From positions 3,351,001-3,415,000 of the forward strand of contig NZ_CP013630.1 of assembly GCF_001664485.1 (NCBI RefSeq): a stretch of 64,000 nt of DNA. The letters run 5' to 3'. Every line of letters starts with the position of its first letter. The first letter of the stretch is position 1. The position numbers and the translations under genes are program-made. The notes beneath the pieces are model-generated. The model saw only the letters and a list, made by a program, of their open reading frames with translations. It did not search any database and had not been told where the DNA came from. Source of the DNA: Rhizobium sp. N324. GTDB taxonomy: Bacteria; Pseudomonadota; Alphaproteobacteria; Rhizobiales; Rhizobiaceae. Shown in pieces: positions 17,522 to 26,328 of the stretch.

Positions 17522-18595
17522 TCAGGAACGCAAGAAAGACAAGCTGATACGGAAGGACCTGCGCGCCGTGTCGATCAGAGGCGCTCCCGATGTCTCCGGC
17601 GAAGCTTCGGCATAGGTCGGAAACCTGCTGGTAAAGTCCAGATCGGCGCGGCTCTTGCGCCGCTCCAGATCCTGGGCGACCAGCATGCCCTTGTCGAACA
17701 GCCCGATCGGCGCGGCAATATCGGGAAAGAGTTCCGGCTTGATGCGCATCTTCATCCCCGGCCTGTCGGTATCGACCTGCGCCTGGTAGATGATCAGCCG
17801 CTCCTCAACGTCGATCATCAATTTGCGCAGCAGCACATTGCAGGCGGCAATCCGCCCGTTCAGCGAATCGACAAAGCTCTGGAACAGACCGATGAAACGC
17901 TCGCGCCGCTGGCTGTCGTCGCGCATCTCGTGCTCTCCGGCGGAAATCTGCTCGGCTTCCGCCTTCAGCGCCCGCCGCTCCGCCTCCATCTGCTCCCAAT
18001 GCGCCCTGTTGCCGTAGACGCCGATACGGCCCTGCGTCGTCAGCGCCTTGGCGTTGAGCTCCTTCATTTTGAGGCGGGCGATATCGATGGAATCGACCAG
18101 CCGGCGCCGTTGCTCGACGATGTCGACGAGACCGCGTTCGGCGGCCCTGTGCCGCTCGATGATCGCAGCGCGCTGGCCGCCGATCAGCCTGGCGAGCGCA
18201 TCCGATTTCGACAGAAGGTCGAGCAGCCGCTCGATGACCGGGGCCTCGCGCACGCGCTCGGTATACATACGCCACATCCGCTGGCGCGACGTCCAGCCGG
18301 CCATCTTCTCGCGCAGCGTCAGCCCCCGGAAGCTGTCGAGATCGGCGGAAACCTCGGCCGTCAGCCGGTCGAGGGAAAAGACCAGCTCGGCCTGCAGGGC
18401 GTCGAGTGCTGCAGCATCGGCGATATGGGCCTGGAAACGGGCATTCTGCTCGAGGAAAACCTCGTCGGCCGACCGTGCGTCATCGCTGCTGAAGGCGCTG
18501 ATCGCGGCCACGCAATAGGCTCCGTCTGCCGCAACCCTCTCGGCAAGGCTGCCGGCAGCTTCGTATTGGCTTTGGAATGGCGGAGGTTTGCGCAC
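17522..18595 (-). CDS. Hypothetical protein with long helical / coiled-coil middle
   Basis: 357 residues from a GTG start preceded by GGAGAG. Nearly all predicted-helical: long charged stretches (e.g. QRAAIIERHRAAERGLVDIV, ERRALKAEAEQISAGEHEM) suggest coiled coil between about residues 120 and 280. No signal peptide or membrane span is visible. No family recognised. The open frame extends upstream to 18721, but that part crosses a mosaic repeat and reads as low-quality sequence, so the GTG start is preferred. Confidence 0.7.
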   Translation of the reverse strand: MRKPPPFQSQYEAAGSLAERVAADGAYCVAAISAFSSDDARSADEVFLEQNARFQAHIADAAALDALQAELVFSLDRLTAEVSADLDSFRGLTLREKMAGWTSRQRMWRMYTERVREAPVIERLLDLLSKSDALARLIGGQRAAIIERHRAAERGLVDIVEQRRRLVDSIDIARLKMKELNAKALTTQGRIGVYGNRAHWEQMEAERRALKAEAEQISAGEHEMRDDSQRRERFIGLFQSFVDSLNGRIAACNVLLRKLMIDVEERLIIYQAQVDTDRPGMKMRIKPELFPDIAAPIGLFDKGMLVAQDLERRKSRADLDFTSRFPTYAEASPETSGAPLIDTARRSFRISLSFLRS

Positions 18596-18625
18596 AGGCT
18601 CTCCAGGGAATCTCGTATTGCCCAA

Positions 18626-18683
18626 GCTAGAGCATGATGCCGAAAAGTGTGAAGCGGTTTTCCGCTCGGAATTGCGTAAAATG
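18626..18683. repeat. Rhizobial intergenic mosaic element, copy D (partial)
   Basis: Contains GCTAGAGCATGATGCCG and AAAAGTGTGAAGCGGTTTT followed by GGAATTGCGT, the core of the same family as the elements near 16.1, 42.9 and 47.1 kb. It lies between tdk and the upstream part of the following gene. Confidence 0.75.
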
Positions 18684-18728
18684 GAAAGCACGTCGCTTGC
18701 GCCTCTAAAAACAGGCGGCATCGCGGCT

Positions 18729-19331
18729 TCAGGCCGGCTCGGCGATCCAGGCCCCGTTCATCGCTTCGTCCCAATGCCTGCGGCACAGCGAGACATATTT
18801 CTCATTGCCGCCGACATCGATCTGCGCGCCTTCGTGCAGCACTTTGCCTTCCGCGTCGAGCCGCACCACCATCGTCGCCTTGCGCCCGCAATGGCAGATC
18901 GTCCGCACCTCACGCATTTCGTCGGCGATCGCCAGCAGTTCCTGCGAGGCCGGAAACAATTTGCCCTGGAAATCGGTTCGGAGGCCGTAGACCATCACCG
19001 GAATGCCGAGCCTGTCGACGACGCGGGCAAGCTCCCAGACATGGGCAGGCGTCATGAAATGCGCCTCGTCCACGAAGACACAGGCAATCGGCGCTCCTTC
19101 TCCACTCAGCGTCGCAATCAGCCGGAACAGGTCCTCGTGCGGTTCGAAGGGAATGGCGCTCGCCTCCAGCCCGATCCGCGAGCCGATGACCCCCCGGCCG
19201 GTGCGCTCGTCGAAGGCAGCGATCAGCTGCACCGTGCGCATGCCGCGCTCCTGGTAATTATAGGAGGCCTGCAGCAGCATCGTCGACTTGCCGGCGTTCA
19301 TCGTCGAGTAGTTGAAATAGAGTTTTGCCAT
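18729..19331 (-). CDS. tdk: Thymidine kinase (type II, Zn-containing)
   Basis: Salvages thymidine to dTMP with ATP. 200 residues, full length. Walker A STMNAGKSTMLLQA is at residues 9-22; VFVDEAHFM carries the Walker B Asp and catalytic Glu (about 86-94); the structural zinc site is formed by ICHCGRKA and SLCRRHW. GGAGAGATC lies upstream of the ATG. Divergent from choX. Confidence 0.97.
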   Translation of the reverse strand: MAKLYFNYSTMNAGKSTMLLQASYNYQERGMRTVQLIAAFDERTGRGVIGSRIGLEASAIPFEPHEDLFRLIATLSGEGAPIACVFVDEAHFMTPAHVWELARVVDRLGIPVMVYGLRTDFQGKLFPASQELLAIADEMREVRTICHCGRKATMVVRLDAEGKVLHEGAQIDVGGNEKYVSLCRRHWDEAMNGAWIAEPA

Positions 19332-19566
19332 CCGATCTCTCCTTGATCGGTTATTGAAAGCTCAGAATGGCAAAGAAAAGCCCCCTATGGGCGATAACCA
19401 CAGGAATTCCAGCCCGAAAACCGCCGAGCCGCCTCAAAATCAGGTGCCGCGCAAAATCCGCCGACGTCGCAATCGCATGGGTCGATACGACGCAAACGCA
19501 CTGAGGTCGCTTGTCAAACTCGGCTATTGGTGGTTGGCTTGGGAACTTAAAGACTGGGAGTCTAAA

Positions 19567-20523
19567 ATGAAAACAACAAGCACGTTCAAACTCGTTACCG
19601 CAACTGCCGTCGCCGCCCTCTCCGTTGCGACCACCGTCTTCGCCGCCGATCCCGACAGCTGCTCTACCGTCCACTTCTCGGATGTCGGCTGGACGGATAT
19701 TACCGCCACCACCGCCACCGCAGCCGTCGTCCTGAAGAGCATCGGCTACCAGACCGACATCAAAGTTCTCTCGGTGCCGGTCACCTATACCTCGCTGAAG
19801 AACAAGGACATCGACATCTTCCTCGGCAACTGGATGCCGACGCAGGAAAAGGACGTCCGCCCCTATCTCGACGACAAGTCGGTCGAATCCTTCGGCCCCA
19901 ACCTCGTCGGCGCCAAGTATACGCTCGCCACCAACGCAAAGGGCGCGGAACTCGGCATCAAGGACTTCAAGGACATCGCCGCCCACAAGGACGATCTCGA
20001 CGGCAAGATCTACGGCATCGAGCCCGGCAATGACGGCAACCGCCTGGTCATGGACCTGATCGAAAAGAACACCTTCGGCATGAAGGACATGGAGGTCGTC
20101 GAATCCTCCGAACAGGGCATGCTCGCCCAGGTCGCCCGCGCCGAAAAGGCAGGTAAGCCCGTCGTCTTCCTCGGCTGGGAACCCCATCCAATGAACACCA
20201 ACTTCAAGCTGACCTACCTCACAGGCGGCGACGACGTCTTCGGTCCTGATTTCGGCGGCGCCAAGGTCTATACCAATGTCCGCGCCGGTTATCTCGGCGA
20301 ATGCCCGAATGTCGGCGCGATGCTGAAGAACCTGACGTTCTCCCTCGAAATGGAGAACCAGATCATGGGCAAGATCCTCGACGACGGCAAGGAGCCGGAA
20401 GCGGCGGCGACCGAATGGCTGAAGGCAAACCCTTCTGCGCTCGAGCCCTGGCTCGCAGGCGTCAAGACCCGCGACGGCAAGGGCGACGCGCTGGCGGCCG
20501 CCAAGACCGGCCTCGGCCTTTGA
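19567..20523 (+). CDS. choX: Choline ABC transporter, periplasmic binding protein
   Basis: 318 residues with a typical signal peptide ending VFAADPDS. The mature domain is an OpuAC-type type II binding fold; STVHFSDVGWTDITATTA and FLGNWMPTQEKDVRPYL are the segments that hold aromatic ligand residues in S. meliloti ChoX, and FLGWEPHPMNTNF lies late in the second lobe. Gene order binding protein-permease-ATPase matches choXWV. The start follows CTGGGAG; longer in-frame starts upstream read as noise. Imports choline, the glycine-betaine precursor. Confidence 0.95.
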   Translation: MKTTSTFKLVTATAVAALSVATTVFAADPDSCSTVHFSDVGWTDITATTATAAVVLKSIGYQTDIKVLSVPVTYTSLKNKDIDIFLGNWMPTQEKDVRPYLDDKSVESFGPNLVGAKYTLATNAKGAELGIKDFKDIAAHKDDLDGKIYGIEPGNDGNRLVMDLIEKNTFGMKDMEVVESSEQGMLAQVARAEKAGKPVVFLGWEPHPMNTNFKLTYLTGGDDVFGPDFGGAKVYTNVRAGYLGECPNVGAMLKNLTFSLEMENQIMGKILDDGKEPEAAATEWLKANPSALEPWLAGVKTRDGKGDALAAAKTGLGL

Positions 20524-20531
20524 TGATATGA

Positions 20532-20560
20532 ACGGGGCGGCTCGCCGCCCCGTTTCATTT
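20532..20560 (+). terminator. Intercistronic hairpin between choX and choW
   Basis: Perfect arms ACGGGGCGGC / GCCGCCCCGT (10 bp, 2-base loop) followed by TTTCATTTTTG. It has terminator form but stands within an ABC operon, so partial termination or 3'-end stabilisation of choX mRNA is likely, raising binding protein over permease. Confidence 0.8.
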
Positions 20561-20597
20561 TTGTCCGATTGTTGATTTTTTTTGGATAGGCGCTCCC

Positions 20598-21443
20598 TTG
20601 AATTGGATCACCGAATTTAAAATTCCCATCGGCTTAGGGGCCAAAGCCTTCGTCGACTGGCTGACCTCGAACGGCGCATGGTTCTTCGACCAGCTCGCCT
20701 TCCTCCTGTCCAGCGCCATAGACGGCCTGCTTTTCGTGCTGCAGAAGCCTCACCCGCTGATCGTCATCGCTGCCATCACCGCCATCGCCTTCTGGCTGCG
20801 CCGGTCGATTGCGATCGCCCTCTTCACCTGTCTTGGGCTGCTGCTCATCGTGAACCAGGACTATTGGAAGGAGACGACGGAGACGCTCGCCCTCGTGCTG
20901 GCCGCCACCTTCGTCTGTATGGTGATCGGCATTCCGCTCGGCATCGCCGCCGCCCGCCGTCCCTGGGTCTATGCCGCAATGCGCCCGGTGCTCGATCTCA
21001 TGCAGACCATCCCGACATTCGTCTATCTGATCCCGGCGCTCATCCTGTTCGGCCTCGGCATGGTGCCGGGCCTGATTGCCACCGTCATCTTCGCGATCCC
21101 CGCCCCCATCCGGCTGACGCGCCTCGGCATCATCTCGACGCCGCCGTCGCTGGTTGAAGCCGCCGTCGCCTTCGGCGCCCGGCCGATGCAGGTGCTGCGC
21201 AAGGTCGAACTTCCCTTCGCCGCGCCGCAGATCATGGCGGGCCTGACCCAGACCATCATGCTGTCGCTGTCGATGGTGGTTATTGCCGCCCTCGTCGGCG
21301 CTCCCGGGCTCGGCGTGCCGGTCGTGCGCGCGCTGAACACCGTCAATATCGCGAAAGGCTTCGACGCCGGTTTCTGCATCGTCATCCTGGCGATCATTCT
21401 CGACCGCATATTCCGCGCAGGGGACGAAGGAGACGGCGCATGA
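20598..21443 (+). CDS. choW: Choline ABC transporter permease
   Basis: 281 residues, inner membrane, with several hydrophobic helices and the binding-protein-dependent permease signature around MVPGLIATVIFAIPAPIRLT / EAAVAFGARPMQVLRKVELP (EAA loop, about residues 190-210) that contacts the ATPase. Likely TTG start, giving MNWITEFKIPIG as in homologues. Its stop overlaps the choV ATG. Confidence 0.94.
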   Translation: MNWITEFKIPIGLGAKAFVDWLTSNGAWFFDQLAFLLSSAIDGLLFVLQKPHPLIVIAAITAIAFWLRRSIAIALFTCLGLLLIVNQDYWKETTETLALVLAATFVCMVIGIPLGIAAARRPWVYAAMRPVLDLMQTIPTFVYLIPALILFGLGMVPGLIATVIFAIPAPIRLTRLGIISTPPSLVEAAVAFGARPMQVLRKVELPFAAPQIMAGLTQTIMLSLSMVVIAALVGAPGLGVPVVRALNTVNIAKGFDAGFCIVILAIILDRIFRAGDEGDGA

Positions 21444-22492
21444 CAGCGATAGATTTCAAGAATGTCAGCATCATCTTCGGCGATCGGCCGCAAGCCGCCC
21501 TTGCCATGGCCGACCAGGGCAAAACGCGTGACGAAATCGGTGCAGCCACCGGCCTGGTGCTCGGCGTCGCCAATGCCTCGCTGACGATCGAGGAAGGCGA
21601 GATCCTGGTGCTGATGGGTCTTTCCGGCTCAGGCAAGTCGACGCTGCTGCGCGCCGTCAACGGGCTCGCTCCCGTGGTGCGCGGCGATGTCGCGGTCTCC
21701 ACAACGACCGGCTCCGTCAACCCCTATAAATGCAATGCCAAAGCCCTGCGGGAACTGCGCACCCACACCGTCTCCATGGTGTTCCAGCAGTTCGCCCTCC
21801 TGCCCTGGCGCACCGTCGCCGAGAATGTCGGCTTTGGCCTCGAGCTCGCCGGCATGCCGGAGGCGGAGCGCAAGGTCCGCATCGGCGAGCAGCTCGAACT
21901 CGTCAACCTGTCGAAATGGGCCGACCGCAAGGTCAACGAACTCTCAGGCGGCATGCAGCAGCGCGTCGGGCTTGCCCGCGCCTTTGCCACCGGCGCCCCG
22001 ATCCTGCTGATGGACGAGCCGTTCTCGGCGCTCGACCCTTTGATCCGCACCCGCCTGCAGGACGAGCTTCTGGAGTTCCAGCGGCGGCTGAAGAAGACCA
22101 TCCTCTTCGTCAGCCACGATCTCGACGAGGCCTTCCGCATCGGCAACCGCATCGCCATCATGGAGGGCGGCCGCATCATCCAGTGCGGAACGCCGCACGA
22201 TATCGTCAAGAACCCCGCCGACCAGTATGTCGCCGATTTCGTGCAGCATCTCAACCCGATCACCATGCTGACGGCGGCCGACGTGATGCAGCCCGGACTC
22301 GGTCAGACAGCCGCCGGCATGAGCGTCAGCGCCACGGCCCGCGCCGAGACCCCGCTCGTCGATATCCTCGATGCCCTTGCCCGCCAGCCGGGCAGCATCG
22401 GCATCGTCGAGAACGGCACGATTGTCGGAACCATCTCGGCCCAGGATATCGTCGCAGGCCTGACCCGACATCGCCGCAAGCAGGACGCTTGA
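21440..22492 (+). CDS. choV: Choline ABC transporter ATP-binding protein with CBS-type C-terminus
   Basis: 350 residues. Walker A GLSGSGKST (about 54-62), Q-loop VFQQFALLPW, signature LSGGMQQRVGLARA, Walker B ILLMDEPFSALDP and switch His VSHDLDEAF are all intact. A C-terminal extension of about 80 residues (DILDALARQPGSIGIVENGT) resembles a single CBS motif, as in ProV/OpuAA, linked to osmotic gating. ATGA overlap with choW implies coupled translation. Confidence 0.95.
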   Translation: MTAIDFKNVSIIFGDRPQAALAMADQGKTRDEIGAATGLVLGVANASLTIEEGEILVLMGLSGSGKSTLLRAVNGLAPVVRGDVAVSTTTGSVNPYKCNAKALRELRTHTVSMVFQQFALLPWRTVAENVGFGLELAGMPEAERKVRIGEQLELVNLSKWADRKVNELSGGMQQRVGLARAFATGAPILLMDEPFSALDPLIRTRLQDELLEFQRRLKKTILFVSHDLDEAFRIGNRIAIMEGGRIIQCGTPHDIVKNPADQYVADFVQHLNPITMLTAADVMQPGLGQTAAGMSVSATARAETPLVDILDALARQPGSIGIVENGTIVGTISAQDIVAGLTRHRRKQDA

Positions 22493-22523
22493 TGTTTTCA
22501 GTCCGCTTTGCCACAAAGCGGAT

Positions 22524-23273
22524 ATGAAGGATCAGCCCTCGCCAATACGCGAAACCGACGACGACGCCCGCAAACTCGCCCGCGTGCTGCTGCGCTCCGC
22601 GCGGCATGCGGCGATTGCCGTTCTCGACCCCGAGACCGGCTTCCCCTTCGCCAGCCGCGTGCTCGTCGCGACCGATATTGACGGCACACCCGTCATTCTC
22701 GTTTCGAAACTCTCGGCCCATACCAAAGCGCTCGGCCATGACGCGCGCGCCTCGCTGCTGACCGGCGAGCCCGGCAAGGGCGATCCGCTCGCCCACCCTC
22801 GCCTGACGACCCAATGCCTGGCGGAGCCCGTCGAGCGCGGCGACGCCTTGCACGCGCGTCTGCGCACGCGTTTTCTCGCTCGCCACAGCAAGGCAAAGCT
22901 CTATATCGACTTTCCCGATTTCCTCTTCTTCCGCCTCAAGCCGGAGCGAGCCAACCTCAATGGCGGCTTCGGCCGTGCCTACCAGCTCGATGGGAGCGAC
23001 CTCATCATCCAGTCGGCCGTGAATGAGGAGATTGCCGCCGGCGCGGCAGAAACAGTGCGAGATTTAGTAGCACGCCACCCCGATGTGGCAGAGACGCTCG
23101 CTGCCAGGCTAAAGGCGCCGGAACCGGCTTCCTGGCGCATTTGTGGTATCGATCCCTCAGGTTTTGATATGATTTCCGGCGATTTTCTGCTGCGATATGA
23201 ATTCGAAACCCTCGCTGAGGAGGCCGATCACATTTGTTCAAACATATCTAAAATAGCATACTCGATACCTTAA
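22524..23273 (+). CDS. HugZ-like haem utilisation / pyridoxamine-phosphate-oxidase-fold protein
   Basis: 249 residues. N-terminal half is a split-barrel flavin-reductase-like fold (ARKLARVLLRSARHAAIAVL; FASRVLVATDIDGTPVILVS; LSAHTKALGHD); C-terminal half resembles DUF2470 (PASWRICGIDPSGFDMIS). HugZ relatives bind or degrade haem, but activity varies. It starts 31 bases after choV; no obvious functional tie to choline. The NolR-like box of the next gene begins immediately after its stop codon. Confidence 0.85.
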   Translation: MKDQPSPIRETDDDARKLARVLLRSARHAAIAVLDPETGFPFASRVLVATDIDGTPVILVSKLSAHTKALGHDARASLLTGEPGKGDPLAHPRLTTQCLAEPVERGDALHARLRTRFLARHSKAKLYIDFPDFLFFRLKPERANLNGGFGRAYQLDGSDLIIQSAVNEEIAAGAAETVRDLVARHPDVAETLAARLKAPEPASWRICGIDPSGFDMISGDFLLRYEFETLAEEADHICSNISKIAYSIP

Positions 23274-23274
23274 A

Positions 23275-23290
23275 TTTAGGTATATACAAT
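23275..23290 (+). promoter_or_regulatory. Candidate NolR operator upstream of nolR
   Basis: TTTAG-N9-AT fits the published NolR consensus (A/T)TTAG-N9-A(T/A). It lies 100 bases before the nolR start codon, where autorepression would act. Confidence 0.6.
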
Positions 23291-23389
23291 CTTCGACCTC
23301 AGTTGCTAGTTTTTAGGCGTCGGTCGAAATCCGGCTGGCGGCCTGTGCCAACACGCATGATGTACGTTTCGCATTAGGAAGATAACAAT

Positions 23390-23707
23390 ATGGAAACCAC
23401 TGATTTGGCCGATCACACCAATGTGGCCGCAGCTTTATTATCGGCCATGGCCAATCCCAAGAGATTGCTGATCCTGTGCAGCCTCGTGAAGGGCGAAGTG
23501 GCCGTCGGCGTGCTCGCAACGCAGGTCGGCCTCAGCCAGTCGGCACTGTCTCAGCACCTTTCGAAACTGCGCGCACAGAAGCTGGTGAAGACCCGCCGGG
23601 ATGCACAGACCATTTACTATTCCAGCACCTCCGAGCCGGTGATGAAGATCCTGGCAACGCTCGAAGACATTTACCTCGTGCAGAACCGGAACAGATCCGC
23701 CGCTTGA
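23390..23707 (+). CDS. nolR: ArsR-family repressor NolR
   Basis: 105 residues, a winged-helix ArsR-type DNA-binding protein. The segment from ALLSAMANPKRLLILCSLVK through VGLSQSALSQHLSKLRAQ to TRRDAQTIYYSS closely follows what I know of S. meliloti and R. leguminosarum NolR, a repressor of nodulation and other genes. No ArsR metal-binding cysteine motif is present; the single Cys lies in LILCSLV. It has its own promoter region with a NolR-like box and a strong terminator downstream, so it is probably monocistronic. Confidence 0.88.
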   Translation: METTDLADHTNVAAALLSAMANPKRLLILCSLVKGEVAVGVLATQVGLSQSALSQHLSKLRAQKLVKTRRDAQTIYYSSTSEPVMKILATLEDIYLVQNRNRSAA

Positions 23708-23798
23708 TGATAGCGCTGACATGAATGTCGGCCTATGCCGTGCCGCAAGGGGATGTTCCCGGAAGCGCGGTAACGATATTTCAGCACCTGAACCTTAT

Positions 23799-23843
23799 GG
23801 CACGACCGGCAAAACCATGTGATTTGCCGGTCGTGCCCTTTTT
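23799..23843 (+). terminator. Rho-independent terminator after nolR
   Basis: Perfect 15-bp arms GGCACGACCGGCAAA / TTTGCCGGTCGTGCC with a 9-base loop and a CTTTTTG tail, 92 bases after the nolR stop. Confidence 0.93.
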
Positions 23844-23947
23844 GCTCTACCTGAATATCCCCGGGTCGAGCCGGTCAAAACTCAAGCCTTCCTGTCACGA
23901 ACGGCTCCCGGGCTTTTTGCCGTTGACGCTTCAAGAAGCCCTGATAA

Positions 23948-23965
23948 TTTGACCGGGCAGTCAAA
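23948..23965. promoter_or_regulatory. Candidate TetR-type operator before the aminotransferase gene
   Basis: TTTGAC-N6-GTCAAA inverted repeat 50 bases upstream of the aminotransferase start. The spacing resembles operators of RutR/TetR-like regulators. No regulator gene adjoins it. Confidence 0.4.
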
Positions 23966-24014
23966 ATATGGGCGCAAAGCCCGGGAAAGGGCCGGCAGCG
24001 GCCAGGAGAACAGC

Positions 24015-25340
24015 ATGTCCAATCGCCTCAACGCACCGAATGATCTTCGCGCCTTCTGGATGCCGTTTACGGCAAATCGCCAGTTCAAGAAGGAGCCGCG
24101 CATGTTTGTCGGCGCCAAGGACATGTATTATACGACCCATGACGGCCGCCAGGTGCTGGACGGCACGGCCGGCCTCTGGTGCGTCAATGCCGGCCACTGC
24201 CGCCCGAAGATCACCGAGGCGATCCGCGAACAGGCCGGCGAGCTCGATTACGCCCCGGCCTTCCAGCTCGGCCACCCCAAGGCCTTCGAACTGGCGAACC
24301 GTCTGGTCGACATTGCGCCGGAAGGCCTGAACCACGTTCTCTACACCAATTCCGGATCCGAATCCGTCGAGACGGCACTCAAAGTGGCGCTCGCCTATCA
24401 CCGCGTGAAGGGCAATGGTTCACGCCTCCGCCTGATCGGCCGCGAGCGCGGCTATCATGGCGTCAATTTCGGCGGCATCTCCGTCGGCGGCATCGTCACC
24501 AACCGCAAGATGTTCGGCACGCTGCTGACTGGCGTCGATCACATGCCGCACACCCACCAGCCCGGCAAGAACAACTTCACCCGCGGCGAGCCCGAGCATG
24601 GCGGCGACATCGCCAGCGAACTCGAGCGCATCGTCACCCTGCACGACGCCTCGACGGTCGCCGCCGTCATCGTCGAACCGGTGGCCGGCTCCACCGGCGT
24701 GCTCATCCCGCCGAAGGGATACCTGCAGAAGCTGCGCGAGATCTGCACCAAGCACGGCATCCTGCTGATCTTCGACGAGGTCATCACTGGCTTCGGCCGC
24801 CTCGGCGCCCCCTTCGCCGCGCAATATTACGACGTCAAGCCCGACATGATCACTGCCGCCAAGGGACTGACCAATGGCGTCATTCCGATGGGCGCCGTCT
24901 TCGTCACCTCCGAGATCCATGATGCCTTCATGAACGGCCCCGAGCACATGATCGAATTCTTCCACGGCTACACCTATTCGGGCAATCCGATCGCCTCTGC
25001 CGCCGCCCTCGCCACGCTCGATACCTACAAGGAAGAAGGGCTGCTGACGCGCGCCGCCGAGCTTTCCGACTACTGGGCCGACGCGCTGCATTCGCTGAAG
25101 GACTGCCCCAATGTCATCGACATCAGGAATACCGGGCTGATCGGCGCGATCGAGCTCGATCCGATCGCCGGCGAACCGACCAAGCGCGCCTTCACCGCCT
25201 TCCTGAAAGCCTATGAAAGCGGCCTGCTGATCCGCACCACCGGTGATATCATCGCGCTTTCCCCGCCGCTGATCATCGAGAAGCACCATATCGACGAACT
25301 CTTCGGCAAGCTGCGCACCATCCTGCAGAACAACATCTGA
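24015..25340 (+). CDS. Class III omega-aminotransferase (beta-alanine/omega-amino acid:pyruvate type)
   Basis: 441 residues, PLP-dependent, cytoplasmic. Key parts: YTNSGSESVETALKVALAYH (cofactor phosphate site), IVEPVAGSTGVLIPPKGYL, LIFDEVITGFGRLG (Asp to the PLP ring), and the Schiff-base lysine in MITAAKGLTNGVIPMGAV (about residue 288). The N-terminal FWMPFTANRQFK is characteristic of the omega-amino-acid:pyruvate transaminase subgroup. AGGAGA precedes the ATG; the longer open frame upstream is not used. Exact amino donor unproven. Confidence 0.9.
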   Translation: MSNRLNAPNDLRAFWMPFTANRQFKKEPRMFVGAKDMYYTTHDGRQVLDGTAGLWCVNAGHCRPKITEAIREQAGELDYAPAFQLGHPKAFELANRLVDIAPEGLNHVLYTNSGSESVETALKVALAYHRVKGNGSRLRLIGRERGYHGVNFGGISVGGIVTNRKMFGTLLTGVDHMPHTHQPGKNNFTRGEPEHGGDIASELERIVTLHDASTVAAVIVEPVAGSTGVLIPPKGYLQKLREICTKHGILLIFDEVITGFGRLGAPFAAQYYDVKPDMITAAKGLTNGVIPMGAVFVTSEIHDAFMNGPEHMIEFFHGYTYSGNPIASAAALATLDTYKEEGLLTRAAELSDYWADALHSLKDCPNVIDIRNTGLIGAIELDPIAGEPTKRAFTAFLKAYESGLLIRTTGDIIALSPPLIIEKHHIDELFGKLRTILQNNI

Positions 25341-25357
25341 GAAAGCTTCCCCATCAT

Positions 25358-25393
25358 GGCCTGCGGCGGGTGCAAGCCCACGCAGGCCTTTTT
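25358..25393 (+). terminator. Rho-independent terminator after the aminotransferase gene
   Basis: Arms GGCCTGCG / CGCAGGCC with a 15-base loop and a TTTTT tail, 18 bases after the stop codon. Confidence 0.88.
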
Positions 25394-25413
25394 GTTGCCA
25401 CGAGAAATTGACC

Positions 25414-26328
25414 TCAGGTCACGGAAGCGACGGAAAGGCAGAGGGCGAATTTTTTCAGGAGCCGGCGGTCGAAGTGCCCTTCATTCCCGAACATCCATTT
25501 CAGTGCGTCGCTCGCGCTCCATGCCGCCTTATATGACCGCACCGAGGTAATCGCGTCATAGACATCGCAGATCGTGGCAATGCGCGCGTGGAGGCTCAAC
25601 TCTCTGCCGGACAGCCTGCGCGGATAGCCCTTGCCGTCGATACGCTCATGGTGATTGAGGCAGACATCGAGAACGATCTCCGACATGCCCTCCTGCCGCG
25701 ACAGGAATGCGTGCCCCTTCTCCGGGTGGCCACGGATCAGGCTGATCTCGTCCTTTTCCAGAGGCCCGGCCTTGTTGAGCACCTCAAGCGGAATTTCAAG
25801 CTTGCCGACATCGTGCAGCAACCCGGCGGTGCCGAGCATCTGCACCGTCGGCTCGTCGAGTGCGAGATGGCGGCTGAACAGGATCATCAGCGCGCTTACC
25901 GAAATGGAATGGAGGAAGGTCACTTCGTCTTTTGATTTCAACCGCGTGACGTTCAGGAAAACCGAGGGATTGTCCTCCATCGACTTGGAGACGGAAGAAA
26001 TCACCGGCGCTACATGCGCGACGCTGATCGCATCGCCATTCCGCAGCCTCGCGAAAGCCTCTTCCAGCACCTGAACGGATTTCTGCACGGTCTCGCGCGC
26101 GGCCTGGATATCGATATCGATGTCACGGCTCGGCAGGCCGCCAGTATCGAGCCCTTTGCTGGTGTTGATCACCACGATGGCGGTGCCGCATGTGCGAATT
26201 TTTGCGGCATCGGCCTCGCGCCGCAGGGAGAATCTGCGCTTGGACAAAAGCGGATCCTGCCACAGGCCCTCGACGGCCTCTACAAACATTCCGATACGCA
26301 CCTGGCTGGCGTCGATACGCTTGAGCAT
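25414..26328 (-). CDS. HD-GYP domain protein, probable c-di-GMP phosphodiesterase
   Basis: 304 residues: an N-terminal DUF3391-like domain (LKRIDASQVRIGMFVEAVEG, 1-110) and an HD-GYP domain with intact signatures LLHDVGKLEIP (about 170-180) and NHHERIDGKGYPRRLSG (about 225-241), so catalysis is expected. Hydrolyses cyclic di-GMP and lowers it, favouring motility over biofilm. The protein ends soon after the domain (KKFALCLSVASVT); many relatives continue for some tens of residues, so a C-terminal shortening is possible. Confidence 0.9.
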   Translation of the reverse strand: MLKRIDASQVRIGMFVEAVEGLWQDPLLSKRRFSLRREADAAKIRTCGTAIVVINTSKGLDTGGLPSRDIDIDIQAARETVQKSVQVLEEAFARLRNGDAISVAHVAPVISSVSKSMEDNPSVFLNVTRLKSKDEVTFLHSISVSALMILFSRHLALDEPTVQMLGTAGLLHDVGKLEIPLEVLNKAGPLEKDEISLIRGHPEKGHAFLSRQEGMSEIVLDVCLNHHERIDGKGYPRRLSGRELSLHARIATICDVYDAITSVRSYKAAWSASDALKWMFGNEGHFDRRLLKKFALCLSVASVT

